DNA of 64,000 bases from Epibacterium ulvae. GTDB lineage: Bacteria; Pseudomonadota; Alphaproteobacteria; Rhodobacterales; Rhodobacteraceae. A model generated the notes under the pieces. The model worked only from the letters and a program-made list of their open reading frames with translations, did not search any database and was not told the DNA's origin. A program made the translations under genes and the position numbers. Shown here piece after piece: positions 40,222 to 47,641 of the stretch. The stretch lies in NCBI RefSeq assembly GCF_900102795.1, contig NZ_FMWG01000015.1, forward strand, positions 1 through 64,000, given 5' to 3'. Position 1 is the stretch's first letter. Every line of letters starts with the position of its first letter.

Positions 40222-40957
40222 AATCACGATCGTATCTGTCGCCGCTTTTCTTGCAGGTGTCCTGAATTCAATTGCTGGCGGAGGTAGTTTTCTAACCTTC
40301 CCAGCGCTGGTCTTCGTTGGATTGCCTCCTATCCCGGCGAATGCAACAAGCGCTGTTGCGGTTTTTCCGGGATATCTCAGCGGAGCGGTAGGATTTCTGT
40401 CAGAGATTCAAGCCTACGACAGGCGCGCACTATTTGTCCTGTTGGGTTTGTCAGTCTTAGGCGGGGTCCTGGGAGCAGTTTTGTTGCTGATAACGCCGTC
40501 TGAAGTATTCAGTTTTATCGTTCCATGGCTGTTGCTATTTGCGACGCTGCTATTTGCGTTCGACAAGCAAATTCGCAGCTGGACCAAAGGTGAACGCAAA
40601 GCGAACCCCTTTGGCAGAAACGCGGCCACACTGGCCGTCACGACCTATGGCGGATACTTCAACGGTGGATTGGGAATTGTCCTTCTTGCGCTGTTTTCGG
40701 GTCTGGGGTTTCGGGACATCAACCTGATGAACGGGTTAAAAAACGCATTGTCGTTCATCTTATCCGGAGCCTCCGTCGTGACGTTCCTGCTGGCCGGGAT
40801 CGTCTACCTGAAAGAAGCCGCTTTTATGATGATCCTCGCAACAATTGGAGGATATGTAGGCGCAAGACTCGCAAAGAAGCTGCCGGTAAATGTGATCCGT
40901 TCCATCGTAATTTTCGTCGGGTTAGGAATGACGGTGGTGTTTCTGGCACGCAGCTAA
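40214..40957 (+). CDS. TSUP-family transporter (TauE/SafE type)
   Basis: The product has 247 residues with seven to eight hydrophobic helices and two internally similar halves. FLAGVLNSIAGGGSFLTFPAL at the N-terminus and TYGGYFNGGLGI in the second half are the paired family motifs. Members export sulfite, sulfoacetate or related organosulfur anions, or import sulfite. The start overlaps the M20 stop by 8 bases. Together with the TRAP importer and M20 enzyme this hints at a sulfur-containing or carboxylated product leaving the cell, which is inference. Confidence 0.9.
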   Translation: MLEITIVSVAAFLAGVLNSIAGGGSFLTFPALVFVGLPPIPANATSAVAVFPGYLSGAVGFLSEIQAYDRRALFVLLGLSVLGGVLGAVLLLITPSEVFSFIVPWLLLFATLLFAFDKQIRSWTKGERKANPFGRNAATLAVTTYGGYFNGGLGIVLLALFSGLGFRDINLMNGLKNALSFILSGASVVTFLLAGIVYLKEAAFMMILATIGGYVGARLAKKLPVNVIRSIVIFVGLGMTVVFLARS

Positions 40958-41048
40958 GTTCCCCCAATCGGCATTCTTCAGCCTTACACAGCATTACCAA
41001 TGTTGTCGTAGAACCAATTTTGTCAGGACAATGACGGCTTTGGACTGA

Positions 41049-41228
41049 GATCGGTCATTGAGCAGCAGGGGCGCGGCAGATCTCGCCGTGACCCTTCTGC
41101 TGCACCGCTGCAGGTCGGGTTCGAGTCCAGCCGAGACGCAATCCCTGCCGGAACAACAATCTCCCAATTCTTCGGACACAGGCGTACCCGTGCGCCGCAA
41201 ACGCTGGACCTTCAACAATGGCCAATGA
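41049..41228 (+). pseudogene. Possible C-terminal scrap of a TniA-type transposase
   Basis: Between the TSUP gene and tniB one frame is open from a stop at 41046 to TGA at 41226-41228, overlapping the tniB start by 11 bases. It reads a Ser/Pro/Gln-rich tail ending VRRKRWTFNNGQ. In Tn5053-like elements tniA ends at or over the tniB start, so this may be what is left of it. The sequence is too short to show transposase motifs, so this is only positional evidence. Confidence 0.3.
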
Positions 41229-42168
41229 TCGCATCAAACACACCGCCAAACGCGTTTCAACTCTACGCAATCACTTCATCAATCATGAACGTTTTGAACC
41301 GCTTGAGGCCCAGTTTACGCTCTTGCTTGAGAAACGTCTGGCAGACATCGAGGCCGGGCAAATCAATGAAGCTCACGGCATGGCCCTTTCAGGGCCATCT
41401 GGCGCGGGCAAGACCACTGCCATGACTTTCCTTGCACAGCAAACACAAGAACGTCTGCGGGCGGAGGGGCATGGCGACAGGTGTATTGTGAGCCTTCGTG
41501 CGCCATCACCGGCCACACAGAAATCTGTAGGCCAAGCCTTGCTGCGGGAACTTGGTTACAAGATCAGCTCTGAACGGCAGGCATGGTACATATGGGATCT
41601 GGTGCGTCATCAGCTCAAGGAGCTGGGGGTTGCTTTTATTCTTCTCGATGAAGCCCAGGAACTCGCATCGCGCGGCACCAAACATGAATTGGCTTCGGTG
41701 GCTTCCATGCTGAAAACACTTATGACTGATCCTGAATGGCCGGTCGGAATCATCCTTTCGGGCACGCTGGAGTTGGAAGGTATTTTGAACCATGACCCAC
41801 AGCTTGCGCGGCGCATGAAGACGGTCCGATTTAACAGCCTCTCTCCGATCGCAGACGCACAAAACGCAGTCGATTTGATCGGGGCATATTGTGACGCTGG
41901 GGAGGTCTCAGCTCACGAAAGCATCCAGAAACAGGCGATGGGCAAACGCCTAATTCATGCAGCCGCAAATCAATTCGGTTTGGTGATCGAGCTTACAATC
42001 GCAGCGCTTGAACAGGCTTTTCTTGAAGCGTCCTCGACCCTGCGACGGGAACACTTTGCCAAGGCCTATCATTGCCGATCGGCCTGCGACGATACCCTCA
42101 ATCCCTTTATTATCCCAGATTTTTACAGGGTCGATCCCCGCCAGGTTTTCCCGGAGGCAGATACATGA
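41218..42168 (+). CDS. tniB: TniB-type transposition ATPase
   Basis: The product has 316 residues, an AAA+ ATPase of the TniB/TnsC group. Walker A GPSGAGKTT is at 59-67, Walker B ILLDEAQE at 141-148, sensor-type region IILSGTLELEGIL near 179-191, then AHESIQKQA and a C-terminal helical lid. In Tn5053- and Tn7-like systems it binds target DNA and hands it to the transposase. Its stop overlaps the tniQ start by 4 bases. The transposase partner is missing upstream. Confidence 0.88.
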   Translation: MANDRIKHTAKRVSTLRNHFINHERFEPLEAQFTLLLEKRLADIEAGQINEAHGMALSGPSGAGKTTAMTFLAQQTQERLRAEGHGDRCIVSLRAPSPATQKSVGQALLRELGYKISSERQAWYIWDLVRHQLKELGVAFILLDEAQELASRGTKHELASVASMLKTLMTDPEWPVGIILSGTLELEGILNHDPQLARRMKTVRFNSLSPIADAQNAVDLIGAYCDAGEVSAHESIQKQAMGKRLIHAAANQFGLVIELTIAALEQAFLEASSTLRREHFAKAYHCRSACDDTLNPFIIPDFYRVDPRQVFPEADT

Positions 42169-43961
42169 TGTTTGCAATGGCTCAAGCACTCCCGCTCTCA
42201 GTGGAGTTTAAGCAAGGTGAGACGGCGGCGTCATTGGCCTCACGCCTGACCCGCAAGAATGGCGCTCCGCGGGTCATTACCTTCAGCTCAGACGTGGGCC
42301 TTACTTATCTTGGAATTACCAACGGCGAACCAGACGATGTAGTCCGTCTAGCATCCTTGGCCGGTTGCTCCGCCGTGGATCTTCGGCACGGCACACCGCA
42401 ACTCACGTCTCCTGGCTGGTTACAACTGGGCGCGGAAACGATCAAGTTCACGGCCTTCAATCGGACTGCGCTCAAGGCCTGTCCTGAATGCTTGAGGGAG
42501 GCGACGAAATCGACGGACGCGGCACATTTTGGCGTCTGGCAACTCACCTCTGTAAGGACCTGCAAACGTCACGGCTGTTATTTGGTGCCAATGCCAAAGG
42601 CGCGCAGCAACAAGGACACGTTTGATTTCATGCACCTGTGCGATCAATACGATCCGATATTGTCTGAGCCCGCGAATGAATCTGATCTCAAACTGGAAAA
42701 CTATCTTCGAGATCGGATTGAGAATGGTCCGGGCTCCTCTTGGTTGGACAAATTGCCCTTCCACGTCGCGGCGCAAACCTGCGAGGGCTTTGGTTTGCTG
42801 CTGACGCAGGGGGCCAGTTTCAAACGTGATGATGCAACCCCAGCTCAATGGGCGAGAGCAGGCAGCGCCGGGTTTGACGTGCTGAGAAAAGGACCAGATG
42901 CGGTTCGACGAAAGCTCAAGGAAATCCAAGAGGCACATCCAGTGGACAACACGCTCTACCGCACGCGGTATCGCGTGTTCTTTGAATGGCTCCGACATCG
43001 TGATGACGATCCAGCGTTTGACGTCATCCGTGATCTGGTGCGCGATTTTATCTTCAAGAATTTCCCGATTGCAGAAGGGGCAATTGTCTTGGGGCGGCCC
43101 TGCCCCGAGCAATACGTGCATTCTCTATCCACCGCTCGCAGCCGCTATGGCGTCTCTGGCTGGCAGCTTGCACGACGACTGGAAGCAATGGGGCTCGCGA
43201 CCCGCAACACCTCCGGCCGCGGTTTTGTGCTGAAGCGATATGTCTCAACCGAAGTTATCAACGACATCGTAACGGATTCCGATGCATTGCTGAATGCTGG
43301 AGAGACTGCTTCAAAGCTTGGGATCGAGCGGTTCATGCTTACCAAACTTACGAATGCGGGACTGATCTCCAAATACTTCGCCGACAAGAATGCCTACCCA
43401 CACTACCATCCACGCGAAATCGAACGTTTTTTGGCCGTGCTACGCGATTTGATTGCCGCGAAAGTTTCTGGCAAAGCCTACCTCGATATTCCCTCAGCAT
43501 CGCACCGGCTCCGGATACCAACAGAACGGGTGGTCGAAATCATCTTGAGAAACCGGATCGCTCTGGCGGCTTCAGACCCTGACGCGGTACAGTTTCCAGA
43601 ATTTCAAGTGGCATTGGAGGACTTGAAGGAAATCATAGCAAGGGACCATGAAGGCACAATTCGACCAGCTCGCGCCGCTGAAATCCTTGGCTTGAATATC
43701 CGCACTATTAGAGGCCTGCTGGACCAGAATTTTTTAAAGCCAAAACAAGTTACCGAACTTCAGACCGGCAGAAAGCGCAGATACGTCTGTGCGAAGTCAA
43801 TGGAGCGGTTTCGCGAGCGATACATCTCCGTCGTTGAGCTTTCAAATCAATCTGGTCGATTACCAGGAGCTGAGGCCGTCATTCGTTTGGATCAAGGCTT
43901 AAAGCCGCTTCCACTCGGTACCAGATGTCGTTTAATTTTCAGACGAGACGATGTTCTATGA
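42165..43961 (+). CDS. tniQ: TniQ/TnsD-like target-selection protein
   Basis: From ATG 42165 (ATGA overlap with tniB; a second ATG at 42168) the product has 598 residues. The N-terminal TniQ domain (about 8-160) includes a zinc-finger pattern C106-x2-C109 with C133-x2-H136, in KACPECL and TCKRHGC. The remaining 430 residues contain several HTH-like segments (for instance GETASKLGIERFMLTKL, ARAAEILGLNIRTIRGLL). It is longer than the Tn5053 TniQ and nearer in size to Tn7 TnsD, which recognises a fixed attachment site. It could be the factor that directs insertion next to tRNA-Ala. Confidence 0.85.
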   Translation: MMFAMAQALPLSVEFKQGETAASLASRLTRKNGAPRVITFSSDVGLTYLGITNGEPDDVVRLASLAGCSAVDLRHGTPQLTSPGWLQLGAETIKFTAFNRTALKACPECLREATKSTDAAHFGVWQLTSVRTCKRHGCYLVPMPKARSNKDTFDFMHLCDQYDPILSEPANESDLKLENYLRDRIENGPGSSWLDKLPFHVAAQTCEGFGLLLTQGASFKRDDATPAQWARAGSAGFDVLRKGPDAVRRKLKEIQEAHPVDNTLYRTRYRVFFEWLRHRDDDPAFDVIRDLVRDFIFKNFPIAEGAIVLGRPCPEQYVHSLSTARSRYGVSGWQLARRLEAMGLATRNTSGRGFVLKRYVSTEVINDIVTDSDALLNAGETASKLGIERFMLTKLTNAGLISKYFADKNAYPHYHPREIERFLAVLRDLIAAKVSGKAYLDIPSASHRLRIPTERVVEIILRNRIALAASDPDAVQFPEFQVALEDLKEIIARDHEGTIRPARAAEILGLNIRTIRGLLDQNFLKPKQVTELQTGRKRRYVCAKSMERFRERYISVVELSNQSGRLPGAEAVIRLDQGLKPLPLGTRCRLIFRRDDVL

Positions 43962-44061
43962 AACAACCGAATGCCATGCTAGCGCGACACGCGACGAGCG
44001 TGTAGCGTGAATGCAAAGACGAAACCCAACACTGAACAAATTAACCCATGGAGGGTATAGC

Positions 44062-44166
44062 ATGTCTAACGAAACCAAAATCGCAGCAACGTCCATTGCG
44101 CTTTCTTTGTTTGGAATTGGCCTCGTCATCGCTGAGCGCGTACACCACGGATGGTGGCCGTTTTAA
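44062..44166 (+). CDS. Small single-span membrane protein (34 residues)
   Basis: An ATG with GGAGG seven to eleven bases upstream opens a 34-codon frame: MSNETKIAATSIALSLFGI, then a helix through LVIAERV and an end HHGWWPF. One membrane helix spans about residues 7-25, with a short polar N-terminus and an aromatic C-terminus. The good ribosome binding site and clean composition argue for a real gene; the overlapping longer frame from 44048 starts on the Shine-Dalgarno itself and is less likely. It follows tniQ by 100 bases. Function unknown. Confidence 0.5.
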   Translation: MSNETKIAATSIALSLFGIGLVIAERVHHGWWPF

Positions 44167-44426
44167 GAGACGTGAAATTCTCACGGCACATGCTCGAAGC
44201 AAAAACTTTGCCGAGCGCGGAGGTGATGCGGTTTGGCCGAAATAGCTATCGCTTTCCGAGCTAACTGCTCAAATAAACTGATCAAGATGTGCAAGTACAC
44301 GTAGAGACGGCCGTGCCAAAGGCCGTCGTATCCAGCCATGAATTCGTCTTCGGTCCATTTCTCAACAACGGCTCATGTGTCTTTGTGTAAGGGACTGAAG
44401 GCGGCCATTAATCGTACATCAATGCA
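44167..44426. other. Non-coding stretch with a hairpin
   Basis: No convincing gene. A perfect 7-bp hairpin GACGGCC / GGCCGTC with 8-base loop lies at 44306-44327 without a T-run. The space directly downstream of the antitoxin gene, where a toxin gene would be expected, contains no open frame. Confidence 0.5.
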
Positions 44427-44672
44427 TTAGAGGTCTACTGGCTTCGCCGAAACGGAAGATCTCTGAGGTTCAAAGTCAATTTCAGCCAACCCTGGCATAG
44501 ACAGGGCTTGAACGATATTGGCTCCTTTAGAGGTGATCTGCTGATACTGCGAATAACTCATCAGCACATGAGTTGGCTCTCCGCTCTCTGTTACAAAAAC
44601 TGGGCCGCTCACGGCATCCTGCATGGCTTTGAGCAGGTTCTGCTTCAACTCATCATGGGTAAATTTAGCCAT
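44427..44672 (-). CDS. Phd/YefM-family antitoxin (orphan)
   Basis: The product has 81 residues: MAKFTHDELKQNLLKAM then PVFVTESGEPTHVLMSYSQYQQI, the Phd/YefM fold that binds operator DNA through its N-terminus and neutralises a Doc, RelE or PIN-type toxin with its C-terminus. The C-terminus PGLAEIDFEPQRS resembles antitoxins paired with VapC/FitB-like PIN toxins. No toxin frame follows within 260 bases, so the antitoxin is an orphan. A Shine-Dalgarno GGGGG precedes the ATG. Confidence 0.82.
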   Translation of the reverse strand: MAKFTHDELKQNLLKAMQDAVSGPVFVTESGEPTHVLMSYSQYQQITSKGANIVQALSMPGLAEIDFEPQRSSVSAKPVDL

Positions 44673-44983
44673 AACAATTCCCCCTTCGCGGTGATTCTGA
44701 GAAAGACTGAACCCAAGCGAAACTTCCCCTCGCAGCTGAACGTGCGTCTCAACAGTTTACGATACACAGCGCACAATACGCACACTTAATGATTATGCAA
44801 ATTGGTTGCACTCTCCGAACCTAGCTCCCAGTACATAATAAACTTGGCTTCGTATGAAGAATGCTAAACCGCTAAAAGCGGCTCTTCGTACTAAGTGCGG
44901 CCAATGACGGCTTCGAGGCCAGAGGCACCGATGCTGTGCCTTACACCAATGTCTGGTCTAGGAAGGGCGAGCGACTGTCAGGC
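44673..44983. other. Intergenic region between antitoxin and deacetylase genes
   Basis: About 310 bases with no supported gene. The left part should hold the antitoxin promoter. A small CCGCT-AAA-AGCGG hairpin occurs near 44869-44881. I see nothing else. Confidence 0.4.
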
Positions 44984-45901
44984 CTATTCCCGCTTCCCGC
45001 CAAGCACTCTTTCAATCTGAGACAGCCCCTGCGGTCCCGCATAATTATCCAGGCGAGAAAACAGAGGATGCATCATAGCTTCTTCAACAGGAATGAAAGA
45101 CCAGCCTTGCTCGTCATACCAATCAAGAAGTGTCCCAAAGTGATCTGCATTGATCCGATTGAGGTGGATGAGCAGGATATGATCAACGTCGCTACCGAGT
45201 TCTTCAATCGCTAGATTTTGGAAGAATGCCGTGCGCTCCTTCATGTGGGCCAAATAATTCTGTGCTATGATGGCAGCTGCTTCGCCATTGCCGTCTTCGA
45301 GCGCCGCAACATAGTCAGCATTGAACTGCCATTCGTCGTTATCAATGGTCACTGGGACATTTTGATACCCAAGTTCCGATAGGATTTCTGTCGCTGCCAC
45401 CTTCGTTGCTTCTGTTTCTCCTTCACGCAAGAATGGAAAACGATAAAACCGTTGCTCATCAATCCACTGCTGCAACACCTCGTCAGTCCGACGCGTTTCT
45501 TCGAAAAATGCATCGCGTGTCAGCGTTCCATAATCAGGATGCGACCAGCTATGATTTCCGATTGTGTGGCCAGCATCTGCAAAAGCTTGTAGCGCATGAA
45601 GTGATCGGGCATTGATTTGTTGCCCCACTGCAAAGCCAGTTGCGACAATACCATGCTTTCGCAGAGCAGCCGTGATTTGATTGGTGTATCTCAAGCCGTC
45701 TTCTGGACTGGTTCGCGATGGCATGACGTAAGGAAGATCATCAATGGTTATGGCGACACGTGAGGGTGCTGTCGTGACATCTGAAGCAGCGACCAGCTCT
45801 GGGTTTACGGCAGTGTTTTGCACACACGAGGCAAGTGCAAAGCCCAGCACTCCTGCCATCAACGCTCCCGAAAAAAGACAAAACAGTTTGCTGCGCAACA
45901 T
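44984..45901 (-). CDS. Polysaccharide deacetylase-family lipoprotein
   Basis: The product has 305 residues. The signal peptide ends in a lipobox (FALASC, Cys26), so the protein should be a membrane-anchored lipoprotein in the periplasm. NodB-homology motifs are clear: ITIDDLP (Asp54/Asp55), HTIGNHSWSHPD (His117, His121, the metal ligands) and FRFPFLREG (modified motif 3). The family removes N- or O-acetyl groups from peptidoglycan, chitin-like glycans or other amides. It is cargo of the transposon; the substrate is unknown. Confidence 0.88.
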   Translation of the reverse strand: MLRSKLFCLFSGALMAGVLGFALASCVQNTAVNPELVAASDVTTAPSRVAITIDDLPYVMPSRTSPEDGLRYTNQITAALRKHGIVATGFAVGQQINARSLHALQAFADAGHTIGNHSWSHPDYGTLTRDAFFEETRRTDEVLQQWIDEQRFYRFPFLREGETEATKVAATEILSELGYQNVPVTIDNDEWQFNADYVAALEDGNGEAAAIIAQNYLAHMKERTAFFQNLAIEELGSDVDHILLIHLNRINADHFGTLLDWYDEQGWSFIPVEEAMMHPLFSRLDNYAGPQGLSQIERVLGGKRE

Positions 45902-46046
45902 CTCTAATACCTGCTCAAATTCAATAATTTTGACAGGATCATAACCGCGTGAGTTGATCGAGGCCAGCGATCAGAAATCAGCAAGCGGCCATTGGCGCAA
46001 GCGCGACGAAGGTCGAGAACGAACCGAAAACCCCCCAAATTCTTAG

Positions 46047-46658
46047 CTATGCGATTTGAACAATTCGGCTCAACGCACACAAGGGGTCGTTTTCAACGAA
46101 ATGGGCTATCGCGGATTTCATGGCTTCGAAATCGCTTCCGTAAAAATAGAGCGCTGTCTCTTTACTGCCTTCCCAATGTCCACGAAAACTACCTATCCCT
46201 TCCATAAGTTCATTGCAGCGAGAAACGATGTTGTTGATATCCGATGCAGCATAAACTTCGTCAGGCAAGTCTGTTCCGTTTAGAAAAAGTGCCAAGCCTT
46301 CCAACTTCCCAAATCGGATCGCATCTTGCTCTGTAGATACTTTGAGCAACGAACCTTTCGGTGCGCCAAGCTGTTCTAAAGTGTCAATAATTGTGCCTAG
46401 AGTGCCTTTAGAAGCGTCATTCACCACAATTTCAACATCGCAAAATTCGATACCGTCAGGTTCGTCCGTCAACTGCGTGCCCCCTCCAGTAACTTCTCCC
46501 AACCCTGATGATCTCAACACTTCATCAAGAGGGTCTTCAAAGTAGTCACCTCGGTCAATAGGTTGAACACGAGCATTGAGCTGCGCAATGACCATAGTCG
46601 GATTGCTTGCAGGTGCTTCTTTGGGCTTTTTAATTCCAAACAATTTGGATATCCACAT
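46047..46658 (-). CDS. Hypothetical protein, transposon cargo
   Basis: The product has 203 residues (MWISKLFGIKKPKEAPASN). It is acidic and soluble, without signal peptide. Its region CDVEIVVNDASKGTLGTIIDTLEQLGAPKGSLLKV followed by LEGLALFLNGTDLPDEVY resembles proteins annotated as hypothetical with possible immunity-protein folds, but I cannot name a family. A longer frame on the same strand to 46843 is in another frame and is a shadow. The base composition is AT-richer than the neighbouring core genes, consistent with foreign origin. Confidence 0.7.
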   Translation of the reverse strand: MWISKLFGIKKPKEAPASNPTMVIAQLNARVQPIDRGDYFEDPLDEVLRSSGLGEVTGGGTQLTDEPDGIEFCDVEIVVNDASKGTLGTIIDTLEQLGAPKGSLLKVSTEQDAIRFGKLEGLALFLNGTDLPDEVYAASDINNIVSRCNELMEGIGSFRGHWEGSKETALYFYGSDFEAMKSAIAHFVENDPLCALSRIVQIA

Positions 46659-46829
46659 TTTGAATACTCTTCTATTTTTGGTGCGCTCAATAACCAGATA
46701 GAACGGGCACTACAATGTTCGCTTCGTCCGCATAGTTGCCATTTAGGTGTTCGATGCTGAACGTCTGCTTTCGTTGAAGTCACATCAAAGCACCCCACAT
46801 TTCTCGAAACCAATTTTATTGGGTTTTCG

Positions 46830-46965
46830 TAATAAGACTGCATGTGATCTGAGAGGCAGACTTATGTGACCAAAGAGGCAAAATTGGCTGTGCGAAGAAT
46901 TTTGGTCCCTTTGCTTTTAAAGAGAAAAACTCAGCATCAGAGGCAAAACTTTGTGCTCCTTCTCA
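46830..46965 (-). repeat. Right transposon end with inverted binding units
   Basis: Read on the minus strand, units related to the left-end pattern lie at 46939-46958, 46874-46893, 46852-46871 and 46830-46849; the last three start exactly 22 bases apart. The 46852-46871 and 46939-46958 units each match left unit 1 at 16 of 20 positions. The terminus is 46965, followed by TCCTT. Confidence 0.68.
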
Positions 46966-46970
46966 TCCTT
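46966..46970. repeat. Right target duplication TCCTT
   Basis: Identical to 32734-32738 and directly adjacent to the right terminus. Two bases (GT) separate it from the next left-end repeat. Confidence 0.7.
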
Positions 46971-46972
46971 GT

Positions 46973-47020
46973 TGTAAATGATCACATAGTTCTGCCTTTT
47001 TGGTCAGATATTTTGCCTCT
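46973..47020 (+). repeat. Second left end of a related transposon
   Basis: 48 bases identical to 32739-32786 except one position, in the same orientation, again beginning TGTAAATG with two units 22 bp apart (46980-46999, 47002-47020). Weaker similarity continues for about 40 bases (shared CTGAAAAG) and then stops, so it belongs to a diverged relative rather than a recent duplicate. Its right end is not found in the window. Confidence 0.7.
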
Positions 47021-47182
47021 AGCGGAACGGGACTTGCCACGCTGAAAAGCAGTTCAGACCGCGCAAACCAACCGAAAGCCGCGGGATTAACGACTGAGAG
47101 TGGCACTTAGCCACTAACTCGATCATGCCCTGCAATTAAGGACCTTCGAGAACCCAGTTTTGGGAAAGTCTAGGCTCAGGAC

Positions 47183-47641
47183 TCATAACCAGTAAATGAC
47201 GAGAGCGGCGAGTGCGATTGCGGACAAGAAAACCTTTGGGCACCTGTCGTATCGTGTTGCTACCCGCCGCCAGTCTTTAAGTCTGCCAAACATGATCTCG
47301 ATGCGGTTGCGTCGCTTGTATCTGCGCTTGTCGTATTTGACGGTTTTCTTGCGTTGCTTTCGACCAGGTATGCAGGCGCGTATCCCTTTGTCTTGCAACG
47401 TTTCTCTGAACCAATCAGCGTCATAACCCCGGTCGCCGAGCAGCCATTTGACGTTTGGCAAGCTGCCTACCAAAGCTCGTGCACCGATGTAATCGCTGAC
47501 CTGACCGGCGGTCACAAAGAAATTCAGAGGACGCCCTTGGCTGTCGCAGATGGCGTGCAGCTTTGTGTTCATACCTCCCTTGGTGCGACCGATCATAGGG
47601 CCACGTCCCCCTTTTTCACCGCAAGGCTGGACGCCATGCAA
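47183..47641 (-). CDS. IS5-family transposase, second frame (frameshift product)
   Basis: This frame supplies the C-terminal DDE part: GDRGYDADW (second Asp) and YKRRNRIEIMFGRLKDWRRVATRYDR (Glu). It has no good start of its own. It joins the first frame at the slippery run AAAAAGGGGG (plus-strand 47607-47616), consistent with programmed frameshifting known in IS427 elements. Its stop lies inside the terminal inverted repeat. Confidence 0.88.
   Translation of the reverse strand: MHGVQPCGEKGGRGPMIGRTKGGMNTKLHAICDSQGRPLNFFVTAGQVSDYIGARALVGSLPNVKWLLGDRGYDADWFRETLQDKGIRACIPGRKQRKKTVKYDKRRYKRRNRIEIMFGRLKDWRRVATRYDRCPKVFLSAIALAALVIYWL

Larger units (their letters stand above)
32739..46965 (+). mobile_element. 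Tn7/Tn5053-like transposon at tRNA-Ala (defective)
   Basis: The two termini can be aligned: left TGTAAATGATCACATAG (32739-32755) and, in reverse complement, right TGAGAAGGAGCACAAAG (46949-46965), 12 of 17 identical. TCCTT is repeated immediately outside both ends (32734-32738 and 46966-46970), the 5-bp duplication expected for this group. Both ends carry 20-bp units spaced 22 bp. Inside are tniB- and tniQ-type genes but only a possible scrap of the transposase. The cargo comprises an IS1182-family element, a TRAP importer cluster, a small membrane protein, an orphan antitoxin, a deacetylase and an unknown. Length 14,227 bp. Confidence 0.72.

Noticed and set aside
41108-41136. T-loop-like GGGTTCGAGTCC suggesting a tRNA
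   Set aside because: No acceptor, anticodon or D-arm can be built around it, and it lies in the possible tniA tail.
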